From Carettochelys insculpta (lineage: Eukaryota > Chordata > Testudines > Carettochelyidae), in the NCBI RefSeq assembly GCF_033958435.1, contig NC_134161.1:13764001-13828000 (forward strand): DNA of 64,000 nucleotides, given 5' to 3'. Under the pieces are notes generated by a model. That model was given only the letters and a program-made list of their open reading frames with translations. It made no database searches and had not been told where the DNA came from. Shown one piece after another: positions 11,281 through 22,415 of the stretch (position 1 is the stretch's first letter; each line of letters opens with the position of its first letter). The position numbers and the translations under genes are program-made.

Positions 11281-11691
11281 CAAGAGAGCTTCTTTCCCTC
11301 TCTCTCTCATTCAAGGCTCTCTTCGTGGTTGATCTGTAAGCGTGATGTGTGGAATATGGATTTTTTTCTGCTTATTCAAGTAGAAGTCACAGCAGACAAG
11401 TTCACACCAGAGATGAGATTTCTTGTTTTTTCCCATCAGCCAGCCATGAATAAAGAGACTTGATCCCACAGTGCTGTAAGCAGCAACAAAAGCAAATCAG
11501 AATTACTTAGTGCCCCAGTCCAGTTGGCAGAAAGCACAGCACTATTTTCTCTTCTGTTAGGGTTTAGTCTTTTATCTGCTCAAGAGTACAGTGTCCTCAA
11601 TTGAAAATTGAAAGGCTGTGCAGAGTGTCTGTGACAGAGGGAAAACTACATTAACACAAAGGAAAATGCATAGTTAAAAAAATCACACACA

Positions 11692-11724
<33 letters not shown>

Positions 11725-11847
11725 ACCCCAAAAAAAAATCCAGGGATGAAAAAGTGATGTTTCCCCCAGCAATGTTAACTAAGCAGTTTTGCCACACTGA
11801 TAGTCCAGATCCAAGCTGTTATAAACCCTTGTAGCTCCATTAACTTT
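11281..11847. other. Intergenic DNA with a CA microsatellite
   Basis: No gene is supported. The only distinctive feature is the dinucleotide tract at 11684-11722. Confidence 0.4.
11684..11722. repeat. (CA)n microsatellite
   Basis: About 19 CA units with one interrupting T near 11693, followed by a short C/A-rich tail. Confidence 0.95.
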
Positions 11848-11931
11848 AATAACAACAAGAAGTCTTGTGGCACCTTATAGATTAACAGATATTTTGGAGC
11901 ATAAGCTTTCGTGGGCAAAGACCCGCTTCAT

Positions 11932-12621
11932 AGCTGTGTCTACACGTGCACGCTACTTCGAAGTAGCGGCACTAACTTCAAAATAGCGCCCGTCGCGGCT
12001 ACACGCGTCGGGCGCTATTTCAAAGTTAACTTCGACGTTCGGCGGCGAGACGTCGAAGTCGCTAACCTCATGAGGGGATCGGAATAGCGCCCTACTTCAA
12101 CGTTGAACGTCGAAGTAGGGACCGTGTAGACGATCCGCGTCCCGCAACGTCGAAATTGCTGGGTCCTCCATGGCGGCCATCAGCTGTGGGGTTGAGAGAT
12201 GCTCTCTCTCCAGCCCCTGCGGGGCTCTATGGTCACCGTGGGCAGCAGCCCTTAGCCCAGGGCTTCTGGCTGCTTCTGCGGCAGCTGGGGATCCATGCTG
12301 CAGGCACAGGGTCTGCAACCAGTTGTCAGCTCTGTGTATCTTGTGTTGTTTAGTGCAACTGTGTCTGGGAGGGGCCCTTTAAGGGAGCGGCTTGCTGTTG
12401 AGTCCTCCCTGTGACCCTGTCTGCAGCTGTGCCTGGCACCCTTATTTCGATGTGTGCTACTTTGGCGTGTAGACGTACCCTCGCAGCACCTATTTCGATG
12501 TGGTGCCGCGCAACGTTGAAGTTGAACATCGACGTTGCCAGCCCTGGAGGACGTGTAGATGTTATTCATTGCTACATCGAAATAAGCTATTTCGATGTTG
12601 GCTTCACGTGTAGACATAGCC
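11932..12621 (+). mobile_element. Non-autonomous Harbinger derivative (690 bp) inside the Penelope element
   Basis: The ends are AGCTGTGTCTACACGTG and, inverted, GGCTATGTCTACACGTG. The host phrase 'gcttcatcagatg', seen uninterrupted at 34136-34148, is split here with CAT duplicated at 11929-11931 and 12622-12624. Subterminal text ('cgaagtagc', 'gacgtcgaagtcgct', 'ttgagagatgctctctc', 'ccagccctggaggacgtgta') matches both ends of the full element at 40613-44629 in the same orientation. It is therefore an internally deleted relative lacking both genes. The frames inside are remnants of ends, not genes. Confidence 0.85.
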
Positions 12622-12776
12622 CATCAGATGCATGAGTGGGGGGGGTGATTTCAGAGGGGTATTTAAAGAGTGAGGTCCCAGTAAAAGGGATGGCCAGCGC
12701 TGACAAGATCTATTCAGCAAGGTGGAAATGGCCCAGTATCAATAGTACTTATCAAAAGAGGAAAAAACAAGTTAGA

Positions 12777-13262
12777 TCAGACAGGAGGATGTGAGCCTTT
12801 GTCAGAGTCTAATGGGGAGATATTAATGCCCAGGGAAGAGAAGCTGGTTTTGTAAACTGCGAGCCACTCCCAGTCTCTGTTTAATCCTTGGTTAATGGAG
12901 TCAAATTTGCAAAAGAATCGCAGCTCAGAGATTTCTCTCTCCATCTGATTTTTGAAATTTCTTTGTTTCAGAGCTGTCACCCTTAAATCTGCCACTGAGT
13001 GTCCAGGGAGATTTAAGTGTTCACCTACTGGCTTCTGTACATTACTGTTCCTGATGTTTGATTTATGTCCATTTATTCTTTTATGGAGAGACTGTCCAGT
13101 TTGGCCAATGTAAATTCCAGTGGGGCATTGCTGGCACATGATGGCATATATTATATTAGTAGATGTGCAGGTAAAGGAGCCCCTGATGGTATGGGTGATG
13201 TTAGGTCCTGTGATGATGTCATTGGTGTAGATATGTGAGTAGAGTTGGCAGCAAGGACTGTT
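12777..13262 (-). pseudogene. GIY-YIG endonuclease domain of Penelope-like element
   Basis: The open frame 12777-13139 starts at an internal Met but the reading continues upstream (TNIIYAIMCQQCP). Motifs seen are CQQC then GIYIGQTGQSLHKRINGHK (residues 8-26 of the frame), with the GIY and YIG tyrosine shared. They are followed by the helix residues R21 and H25 and a later VGEH. This endonuclease domain normally nicks target DNA for target-primed reverse transcription and sits C-terminal to the reverse transcriptase in Penelope/Neptune-type elements. The frame ends 'GSHPPV' near 12777. A frameshift near 13262 separates it from the upstream linker. Confidence 0.8.
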
Positions 13263-13867
13263 GCGGGGCTGGTTCCAGGCCTAGAGTCACTGGTTTGTGA
13301 TTTGCAAAGGATTTGTTTAAGGTTGGCAGGCTGTCTGTAGGTGAGGACAGGCCTGCCTCCCAAGGTCTGTGAGAGTGAAAGATCATTGTTCAGGATGGAT
13401 TGCAGGTCACTGATGATGCGCTGGAAAGGCCTTAGGTGGGGGCTGTATGTGATGGTCAGTGGTGTTCTCTTGTTTTCCTTGTGAGGCCTGTCTTGTAGCA
13501 GGTGGCTTCTGGATACCCGTCTGGCTCTATCAGTCTGTTTCCTCACTTCCTTAGGTGGGTACTGTAGTTTGAGGAAAGCTTGGTAAAGGTCTTGTAGATG
13601 TTTGTCTCTGTCTGATGGATCAGAGCAAATTCAGTTGTACCTTAGCGCCTGGCTGTAAACAATGGATCATGTAGCATGCCCTGGATGGAAGCTGGAGGCG
13701 TGTAGACAAGCATAGCAGTCCGTGGGTTTTTGGTATAGGGTGGTATTTATGTGACCATCGCTTATCTGCACAGTAGTGTCCAGGAAGTGAATTTCTTGTG
13801 TGGACTTGTTGTTCTCGAAGCTACAGACTAACACGGCTATCTCTCTGATAGTTAACTTTTTTGCCAC
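13262..13867 (-). pseudogene. Penelope reverse-transcriptase C-terminal and linker remnant
   Basis: In coding order, FLDTTVQISDGHINTTLYQK and then 'PTDCYACLHASSFHPGHA' (frame 13667-13867) match the segment after the catalytic motifs of Penelope-type reverse transcriptases. Two TGA codons follow near 13664 and 13630, each looking like a CpG-decayed arginine codon. Then comes the thumb/linker frame 13151-13546 (LTITYSPHL, NLKQILCKSQ). A frameshift near 13262 moves the meaningful reading (CCQLYSHIYTNDIITGPN) into the GIY-YIG frame. The catalytic YADD region is not present. Confidence 0.75.
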
Positions 13868-14159
13868 GTGTAGGGTGCCTGTCTTTCAGGCTAGTATAAA
13901 GCTGATCTGAGGCCTCTAAGCAGAGCTTGTTCATAGCCCCCAGCATAGGGAAATAGGTCAGGACTGAGCCAGAGTGCACTGGTCTCTGCTTCCTTGGGCT
14001 CTGAGTCTCCCCTAGCTTACCCCAGGGTTCAGGTAGGTGGCTGCACAGCTTCAGGGTAAAAGTGCTGTCTTTGTTCCCTAACATCAACTTCAATAACTGT
14101 GGGCTCAGCACCTGTTGGTGTCTGATGCCTCTCTCACTATTTCCTTTCATCTTTCCCTA
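13868..14159. other. Intergenic DNA, nothing recognised
   Basis: No family was identified. The 109-codon minus frame that crosses this stretch has no motif. Confidence 0.35.
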
Positions 14160-14530
14160 TCCTGTGCATAGTGGCTTAGTTTCTGTAGACTAGCTCCGCA
14201 CCAATCTACTACATCATCTATCCATCCTCTGTGGGATCTGCCTCTCCTATTCGAACGATCCATTATGCCAAATATTAGGGTCTTGATTTTTCATTCATCG
14301 TTCGTTCTGCAAATATGTCCAAATAGTTGTAGCTTCTGTTTTATAACCTTCTGCAGAAGGTTCCCTTTATCTTATCTCTTTATCTCTTTATAACCTTCTG
14401 CAGAAGGTTCGGCTGTATCTTCCTATATAATTCCTCATTGGTGACCTTCTGCATCCATTCTATTCTCAGAATCTTTCTATAACAACTCCTTTCGAATGCC
14501 AGTCCATCAAAACCCAAGTAAACAGAGTAA
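14160..14530 (-). pseudogene. LINE ORF2 C-terminal relic
   Basis: Minus-strand reading gives FERSCYRKILRIEWMQKVTN (about 14436-14500). Then, after an internal duplication, it gives KLQLFGHICR and NRRGRSHRGWIDDVVDWC (about 14180-14340). This CYRK...LRI.W...VTNEE / LFGHICR / RGR..R.W.DD order is the C-terminal signature of a class of vertebrate non-LTR retrotransposons. Several substitutions and a 47-bp duplication break it. The exact clade (L2, RTE or another) is uncertain. Confidence 0.6.
14340..14410. repeat. 24-bp palindrome-bearing direct repeat, 47-bp period
   Basis: Copies at 14340-14363 and 14387-14410 are identical. Each contains the perfect palindrome AACCTTCTGCAGAAGGTT. The spacer is a pyrimidine-rich 'cctttatcttatctc' type sequence. 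It lies inside the LINE relic and interrupts its frame. Confidence 0.9.
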
Positions 14531-15974
14531 CTGCTAAGCCTTAGGGCAAGGAAATATTCTATTGGGTATGCCCCACACCTGAAGGGAGGGTAGAGGCAAG
14601 GAATAAATAGAATGGAATCTGGGGAGACAATTTGTTTTGTGACACTGCAGGAAGACTGAAAGAAACCACTGTCTGTATTTTTAATACACATCACATGCAC
14701 TTCAGGTTACTTGGGAGACATTATCCTGCTTGACTGCATAGACTTAGATTAAAAGAGGCAGCGAGGAGGAAACCAAAAGGGAATGAAACATTGGCAAGCA
14801 AAGATAAGGTAGTATTACAGAGCATGCCAAGGGTTGTTAGGGGAACAATTAATTGGGGGAAAATCCCTGGCCTGATTCCAAGTAAGTTGGTGAAATTTAT
14901 TCTGAATCTAGCCTTAGAAGGAGTGCTTAAGCCTTAAGGATGCTAACTGCCCTAGACAGATTGAGTGGGTTGCTAGTAATGGCAGCAGATGCATGTCTAA
15001 CTGCGAGAGACAAAGGATTGTGATGGAGCAATGTGGGCTGCATCTCCCACTCCAGAGATGAAGGTAATATGGCTGAACAGATCTAATCAAAACATGCAAG
15101 GAAAGATTAAGGTTTAGAAAAGACAAATTATGTACATATTGTTTTTACCTTTTACTCTGTATCCTCTGTAAATTAGGCTGAATAAATAACTCTGAGGAGA
15201 GGCTGTGAGGGAAGTGAGGTGGGATGGTGTCAAAGAGATATGTGTGCGACAGGGGAGATGCTGGTGGGAAGGCAAACCAAGAAGCTTGGTGGCTAGAATT
15301 CTTAGAGCAGTGCATGTTTTTGGGGAGGGTAGATGAATGGGAACTCAGCAGTAACTGTAGATACCAGAATGGGTGTATTGTTACATGGCTATTGGCTTAT
15401 GGCAAGTGAGTGTGAGATGGAGAGTTATCAGGATATGTTTGGGACCCCATGGAGGACTAAAATATTGGCACAGTGTATGTGTGTGTTTGGAAGTGGGGAT
15501 GTTAGAGCATTGTGGAGAGCTGGAGATATTTGAGATCTTTTTCTCCCCACTGGTCAATTTTTTTGCGCCTTTTGAAAATTATTCCCCCTTTTTTCATCCT
15601 TATCCTCTTTGTAGAAGGAGGTTAAGGTCCAACAATTGAGAAGTTTCTTGTGGCCACATCCCTGCCCCTTGACACCAAATGATAAAGCACAATAGGGTCT
15701 GAGGCTTGGTACACTGTCTTCAAAGAGGTGGGTTCTTTTCTCCATTGTTTTGAATGGCATCTTGATTTGAATTTGTAGATTTGTTTTTCACTAGTTTTAG
15801 GAAATGCTGAGTAAGGGAGCTAATGGCAGTGAGCAGTGTGACTGACATCAAAGATGTCTCTTCTGTATTCACATGGCTCTCATGACCTTCAGCACATTTA
15901 GGGGTCTGTCCAAGGTGGTTTCAGGATCCAGTCAGCACAGAGTGGCTGTTAGTGGGAGAGAAGGATGATCTATG
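14531..15974. other. Intergenic DNA, nothing recognised
   Basis: Frames of up to about 100 codons occur on both strands and overlap heavily. None has a recognisable motif. Confidence 0.4.
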
Positions 15975-16100
15975 GATAAGGTGCTGGATGAAGACTCAGT
16001 AAATCTCTGCTACAATCTTAGTCAGAGACCTTGGGCAAATCACTTAACTGCTCAGTGGCTCAATGCCCTATTTGTAAAAGATGAATAATGTCACTTCCTT
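15975..16100 (-). repeat. MIR-type SINE relic
   Basis: 'gaccttgggcaaatcactta' followed by 'actgctcagtggctcaatg' and 'atttgtaaaagatgaataat' is the typical MIR 3' half. I call the orientation antisense to the copies at 1.4 and 3.5 kb. Confidence 0.5.
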
Positions 16101-16104
16101 CACA

Positions 16105-16220
16105 AATAACATGAAGTCCTGTGGCACCTTAGAAACTAACAAATTTATTAGGTCATGAGCTTTTGTGGGTAAAAACCACTTCTTCAGATGAAAAATGAGG
16201 TAGAAAAGCAGAATCTAGGG
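16105..16220. mobile_element. Penelope-like terminal fragment
   Basis: 'aacatgaagtcctgtggcac', 'aaactaacaaatttatt' and 'gagcttttgtgggtaaaaac' are a diverged version of the Penelope-like terminal text seen at 11852 and 34065. Confidence 0.6.
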
Positions 16221-17489
16221 TAGGAGGAGGAAAAAAAAAGGGTTACCTGTCACTAGTAGGACCAGTTAATGAAGCAAATTTAGACCGTATGTTTCTTAGG
16301 ACAAAGATCTTGAGTTTCACGCATTTACACAGTGCCTACTACAACGGAGCTACAGCTTTGGTTGGGTCTCTGGGCGCCGCCATAATATGAATAAGAAGTT
16401 TTGGTGTGGATCTGGAAGTGTAAAACACAACTCTTTACTATGCTAATATCTCCTCCACCAGTCAAGCTGTTCATTGCCCCTGTGAAAATAGAAATCTCCC
16501 TGCTGTATGTGATTGGATTCCAGATACCCTTCAGAGATTAGATCTGGCCAGAATGGGTTAGCTGCAGAAGCATCAAACATTGTATCCACAAAGATTGGTG
16601 CTTAGCCACCTCTACCTCTCACCTCATCTTACCTGGTTACCTTGGGTGTCAGATGACCAAAGGCTGATGAAGTGGCAAGTGAGGCAGTTGGAGCATTCAT
16701 GATGGAAGTCTTGTTCTGAGTTATAGTAATCAAAGTTCAGGATGTTTTTAAATTCCTAGGCTGTGACAGTGACAGAAGCAAAGAAACCATTCTTCTCCCT
16801 CTGCCAGAGCATCAGCAAAGTGTCATCTTGCAAACCTCTTCTGGTAATATGGACTTCTGGTATCTAACTTATCTTAACTCATCCACCCATTCACATTTTT
16901 GCAGCTGTGAGTAAATGCCCATTCCCTTTGCAGATGACAACTGATAGTTCCCAATATTCATCATCAATGAACTAAACTTAGAGCCTTACAGTCTACCCTA
17001 TTCACTAAACGAAGTTTCAGGTATTATCATTACTGGATTATTTATGTTGTTTGCACTGGAGCACTTGCACCAGGAGAGTACTGCTTGGTAGTGAAGGGGA
17101 TGGAACCACAAATGCTGCACAATGGGCACAAAGGGCCTGATCCAAAGCCCCTGAAGTCAATGGGAAGATACCTACTGGCTCAACCCTGCACCCATGTTCT
17201 CAATGCTGCAAGGCGCTGAGCCTAAATCCTACTGCAATTAGTAGGCATTAGGTACCTAAATTCCTCTGAGGATCTGGGCCTGAGAGTCCCTGGTCCCCAG
17301 GTACTTGATAGGAATTCTAAGCCCTTGATGCCTTGCAGATAGGGAATCTGGGACAATTTTTGTATTGAGGGTGCTGAGAGCCACTGAATCAAACAGTAAA
17401 CCCTGAATGGAAACCACTTCAGGACAGGGCAGCACCCCATCACCCTGAATGCCAGCATCAGTGTTGTCAGCTTCTAGTTGCACTTTACT
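16221..17489. other. Intergenic DNA, nothing recognised
   Basis: No gene or assignable repeat was seen. There is a phrase 'gggcctgatccaaagcccc' near 17127, common in reptile dispersed repeats, but no boundaries could be drawn. Confidence 0.35.
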
Positions 17490-18250
17490 ATCTCTACGGC
17501 TTTTTCTATACTGGCAAGTTTTATGGAGGAAAAGTGCCTCTTGTCAACAAAACTGCGTGAGCATTCACACCGCAATACGAGTGAAAAACATCCATTTTTG
17601 TCAGCAAAAAACTTCCAGCTCCATGAGGACTTTGGTGTTTCCCCTTCCCATGTTGTCAAAAAACATCCAATGTGGATACCTTGAGGCATTTGGTTGCTGA
17701 TTCTGGCCTCCAGGAATTGTCCCACAATTCTCAATCAGCTTCCCTGGTCAGCAGTTTGAATTCCACTGCCCTGCAGCCAGATGACCAGCTACCCTCTGTG
17801 CCCCCTTGCAAGCCCCATGAAATTTAAATCCCTTTTCCTACTGCATCACCATCCTTGTTGTATATACTGTCAGGGTCCTCCAAGTCATCTTCCTCTGTCA
17901 GTAACATCAAGATGATCTCCATTGCCATCCTCAAGGTCCTCACCACAGTTAACAGAGTGAGAAGAGGGCAGGATCCATTGTTTCTCAGTGCAGGTGTAGA
18001 GTACGCAGCAGAGAAAGGCAATTGGAAAAAAAAAAGGCATGAAAGGAAAGCACAGTCCCAAGATGCCCCACACACCCACCAACAGATGGTGTCACCAGGC
18101 ACTGTGGGTTACGTACCCACAATGCATTGGTCCCACAGTCAATGGAGAATCTAAAAGCATGGATACAATCTGTTGACAGAGGGAGCAAGGGTGAACACAT
18201 TTTGTTAACTTTTTTGGTTACTTCTAAATGTGGCCGATAAAATGTACATG
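17490..18250. other. Possible degenerate DNA transposon, unproven
   Basis: The segment begins 'ggctttttctatactggcaa', vaguely like a MITE end. It contains Watson-Crick-paired phrases around 17535-17665 (tttttgtcagcaaaaa, catgttgtcaaaaaa). A minus frame at 17824-18102 includes an acidic run, LLTEEDDLEDPDS. An acidic leader is seen in some transposon proteins, but nothing diagnostic is present and the right end is not defined. Confidence 0.2.
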
Positions 18251-18689
18251 ACACATACAGTGTACATACATATTTGTTTGACTCAAATATGTTAGTGGTC
18301 CAGTTAGGTCAGGCGCACTGCATATAATGTTCTAAAATTAAATGAAAACATCTACAGCCTCACGAGGCAGCTGGCGCGGAGCAGTTCTGTTAGTAACTAA
18401 TAAATACTACTTTGCATATATGCCGCATCTTTCATCCAAGAGTCACAAAGCAATTAATAAACAATTCATTAACCCTCCTAATGGCTCATTGGGGTAAGTA
18501 AGACATTTACATGAGGAATAATTTTCCCAGGACCAAAATGCAGCAGGTATTTAACAGCAGTTTGCACAATGACAACAGTTTAGGACAGCAATGGCAGAGG
18601 AGTCATAACTTCTGCATGAAAATTGCAGGGGAATGTATGGAGGAAGAACAGAAGTAACTCAGCTGGAAATGGGCAACCATCCTTATCCT

Positions 18690-19510
18690 TGAGAAAAAGT
18701 AACAGAGAGATAGCCATGCTAGTCTATATGCTATCAAAACAAAAAAGCAGTCCAGTAGCACTTTAAAAACTAACAAAATAATGTATTAGGTGATAAGCTT
18801 TCGTGGGACAGACCCACTTCTTCAGATCACAGCCATACCAGAACAGACTCAATATTTAAGGCACAGAGAACCAAAAATAGTAATCAAGGTTGACAAATCA
18901 GAAAAATATTACCAAGATGAGCAAATCAGAGAGCAAAGGGGCAGAAGGGGTGAGCTGGGGAGTCAAGAATTAGATTAAGCCAAGTATGTATAAGCTCCCC
19001 TATAATGACCTAGAAAATTCCCATCCCAATTCAAACCACATGTTAATGTGTCAAATTTGAATATAAAAGAGTGGTCAGCAGCCTCTCTTTCCAAACTGTC
19101 GTGAAAATTCCTCTCCAGTAAAACGCAAACTTTCAGGTCATTAACAGAATGGCCCAGTTCATTAAAGTGCTGACAGGTTTATGAATCAGGAGTGTTTTTA
19201 TGTCTGTTTTATGCCCATTAATTCTTTGTCTACGACCATTTGAAGTCTGTCCAATATACAAAGCATCTGGGCATTGTTGGCACGTAATGGCGTATATGTT
19301 AGTTGAGGAATATGAGAATGTGCCTGTGATTCTGTGAATAACCTGGTTAGGTCCAGTGATGGTATCTCCAGAATAGATATGTGGACAAAGTTGGCAATGG
19401 GCCTTGTTGCAAAGAAGAGTTCCAGCATGACTTTATGCAGCATGTCTCTATTACCATACTGCAGGTCTGTAATGAGACTAGCTCAAAAGGCTAGAGGCAC
19501 AAGGGCACTT
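18690..19510 (-). mobile_element. Second Penelope-like element relic
   Basis: The plus-strand left edge has 'gtaacagagagatagccatg' and 'agtccagtagcacttt', with 'gataagctttcgtgggacag' at 18792-18811. Minus-strand translation of 19195-19300 gives CQQCPDALYIGQT and then RRQRINGHKTDIK, a GIY-YIG endonuclease motif in which the first Gly-Ile is replaced by Ala-Leu. The reading is broken by frameshifts. The non-coding part (DPLLQ...QYLRHREPK in a chance frame) matches the fold-back at 45544-45892, so both belong to one subfamily, distinct from the 11.8-kb copy. Confidence 0.7.
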
Positions 19511-20639
19511 AATTTTTTCAGTGACCCAAGCAATGTTCCCTATAAGCTGCATGCTTGTGTGGCCACTCAGGAGAGATTGCAATGCCACCAGGTTGATTAG
19601 CAGAGCACCCAAAGCTATGTTAGTTTTTCCTGAGAGTCCACATTCACACATGCCTTGGTACACATAAAAATGTGTATTCTGCACATGGATGGAAAAAATC
19701 TGCATGTGGATGGGAAAAATTAGAGGAAATGTTGGACGTGAGTGGTGTAGTTACATCTGTCTAATTTTTAGGTGTGGACCAGAACTTAGAAATCTTCCAT
19801 CCATATTCTATCCATAGTGACACAAGTTAGGCCATGTCAACACAATAGGCACCAGAGCCTTGCATCTAGGGCACTTTTAAGTGTCACATGAACTAAGAAT
19901 GATATGAGGTTGGCAATGCATCCTGGCCTTTAATTTATATTCTGGCACATGTACCCTGTACAATCAGCCACTCTCAACCATTGGGCAACTTTAGGAGACA
20001 GATGTATTCCTTTAACACCTTTATCACATCCTCACATCCGTTGCTTTTGCCTTGGGACCGGGAGCCCAGAAACTTGGGGTCTACACTATACATAGCACTT
20101 AGAACCTTTTGTTTCCCAAATCTATTGCAGTTCCAAAATGGGTGTAATGACTTTTGCCAACCACGCAGAAGATGCTGTGAGGTTTACACTGAAGCCTGTA
20201 AAAAGCTTTGAGCTCTTCCAGTGAACAGCACCAGTTTCACTTGTAAAGTGTTATTGAGTTACACCCAGGGGAGTTCTGCTGGATAGATGACTGCCTTTGT
20301 CGTACTACTTATAAAAGGAATGTTTATTATAAGAAAATCTTTTTAACAGTCTGGTTTAGGGGATCATTTTGGTGGTACTTACATTTTCCATTATTGATTT
20401 GTATGAGTGGCTGTCTCTTACCTTTTCTCTTTCTAGGGCTGCATTAGTTCCTTTCCCGGGCCTTTATACCTCCCTCTGGCAGTAACAGTTCCCTGGTTTT
20501 CCCCTGCAATTATGACATTTCAAAACCTACGTACAGAAAGAGAGTTTGTTCCTTTACAGATCATCTGCACAAGCTGTTTAAGGCAGCCATGCAAATTTAA
20601 AGTTTAACAGTTTAAACGCAGAACAAGAAAAACACTATT
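19511..20639. other. Intergenic DNA, nothing recognised
   Basis: No gene or repeat could be assigned. Confidence 0.35.
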
Positions 20640-20865
20640 AAGACCCTCCATTTATACAGCAGCTTCCACACTAGCATCTCATAGCTGGTCACAGATGCGA
20701 ATTAAGCCTTCCAACACCCCTGTTGTCGGGTATTATTATAAGCCTTTTTTCGCAAATGGGGAAACTGAGTTACATAGCAGGGAAAGTGACATCGCCAAGA
20801 TCATACAGTATGTCAGTGGCAGAGCCAGGAAATGACTCCTGATATGTAGTCATCTAAACTACACA
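20640..20865 (+). repeat. MIR-type SINE relic
   Basis: In order: 'cacccctgttgtcgggtatt', 'gcaaatggggaaactgag', 'gatcatacagtatgtcagtg', 'gcagagccaggaaatgactc'. This is one of the better preserved MIR copies in the window. Confidence 0.6.
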
Positions 20866-22101
20866 CCAATGTTGCCTTGTTTCTTGTTACTATGTAATGA
20901 AAAGATTATTGTTGTCGTATATAATTTATGGGAGTGGCTGCGCAATCCCTCTTACTCCCTGCCCACTGACCTCCTACTCTTCTGATCCTATACGCATGCC
21001 TAATTGCAAATAGCAAGCACCTACCCCTATAAAACACTACTAGCATATTCAGTAACTGTCCAAAATACTAGAGTTTGCAATGTCTCTCCAATGATACCAC
21101 AGGCCACCACTTCTGTAGATGGCTTCTTATGTGGAGGTTTTCCAGGTTTTGCCTACCAAACACTCAGCAGCTTGAAGTAATATTTAAACCCGAAGACAAA
21201 TCTTCAGTGGCTATAAATTGACATAGCTCCGTTGACTCCAGTTGCACTGTCCTCATTTTCACCCAGCTCAAGATCTGCCTTCAGGATTCAAAAATGGACA
21301 TTTGTGGGGCTATTGATATTATCCAGAGTTGTTACAGTTAATAAGCTAATCTCTGTTACATATCAGGAAGAGACCAAATGGTGGGTGCAGATTAAATCAC
21401 ATCTACCCATTGCAGGGACAGTAGGAAGAGGTCTGTGAATCTTTGGACCTCCAGGGAATGTCACCAGCACAAGAAAAGCATTAACACTTATCTGGTCTTG
21501 TACTGCTCTAGATCCATCCCTGCAAAGGCAGCAGACAAGAATCTTGCCTCCCAGGATCTGAAGGCCAGGAGCCCTTCAGCTGTAACTTTAGCTGCAAAGG
21601 CAACCACTGCTTGAAAAGTTTAGCATGCTTCTCACGACCCCTCTGGAACATAAACCAAATTAGTGGCACAAAATGTGTTGTTCATTATACATTTCAATAT
21701 GTACCATGCCTGCTCCATACCTCACCATCTGCCCCAGCCAGCACTTCTGCAGGGCTTGGCACAGGGCAACTGATCATGCAGCTGCCTCTGGCACCAGAGC
21801 CCTGTCATTTAGAAGGACACTCAAGCAGTACTTAACCACTATTAAAAGAAGCCACATCTTGTTTTGGTTTATCAGACAGCTTACTCATATCAAGAAACAC
21901 TTATACAGCAGGGCTCTGCCAAAGGTTCAAAGATTCCAGTTGTTGTCTAGAGAAGAATTGTAGGACCCAAACTAATGGGGAAAATATAGTAGCACTGCTC
22001 AGCTGGTTGTGGAGTCGTGGAGAATGCAGCTGTAGTGACACAACAAAGGAGTACTAAAATGGTCCAAAATGCAGGTTATAGGAGAATTATTACAACACTT
22101 A
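20866..22101. other. Intergenic DNA, nothing recognised
   Basis: No gene or assignable repeat was seen. Confidence 0.35.
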
Positions 22102-22254
22102 GGCTGTGTCTGCACAGGCACAAATCTTCAGAACGGCCATGCTAATGGCCATTTTGAAGATTACTAATGAGGCACTGAACTGAATATTCAGCGCCTCATT
22201 AGTAATCTTCGAAATATGGCTATTTCGAAGACTGGTGCCCATGTTGACACAGCC
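22102..22254. mobile_element. Compact Harbinger-type MITE (153 bp)
   Basis: It starts GGCTGTGTCTGCACAGG and ends, inverted, GGCTGTGTCAACATGGG. The target duplication TTA is exact (22099-22101 and 22255-22257), the classic Harbinger target. The inside is a palindrome around 'aatattcagcgcctcattag', a miniature of the 420-bp MITEs. Confidence 0.85.
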
Positions 22255-22369
22255 TTAAATATATATGTTGGGTGTGTAAAAAGTGCCTCTTGCAAAGAGA
22301 GTGAACTCTTGCAGATTTAAAATGTTTATTGATGTTGCCAATAGGGGCTTTGTTTGGCCATATTAAGTC

Positions 22370-22413
<44 letters not shown>
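22370..22413. repeat. (GT)n(GA)n compound microsatellite
   Basis: About 7 GT units run directly into about 14 GA units. Confidence 0.95.

Positions 22414-22415
<2 letters not shown>

Larger units (their letters stand above)
11848..13853 (-). mobile_element. Penelope-like element, 5'-truncated
   Basis: The element lies on the minus strand. Its ends carry the family's terminal text: 'aacaacaagaagtcttgtgg' at 11852-11871 and 'gctacagactaacacggcta' at 13820-13839. Between them are, in coding order, the C-terminal end of a Penelope reverse transcriptase, a linker and a GIY-YIG endonuclease domain. The catalytic core of the reverse transcriptase is absent, so the copy is 5'-truncated. It also carries an internal Harbinger insertion (11932-12621), frameshifts and stops. 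Without the insert it is about 1.3 kb. Confidence 0.8.
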
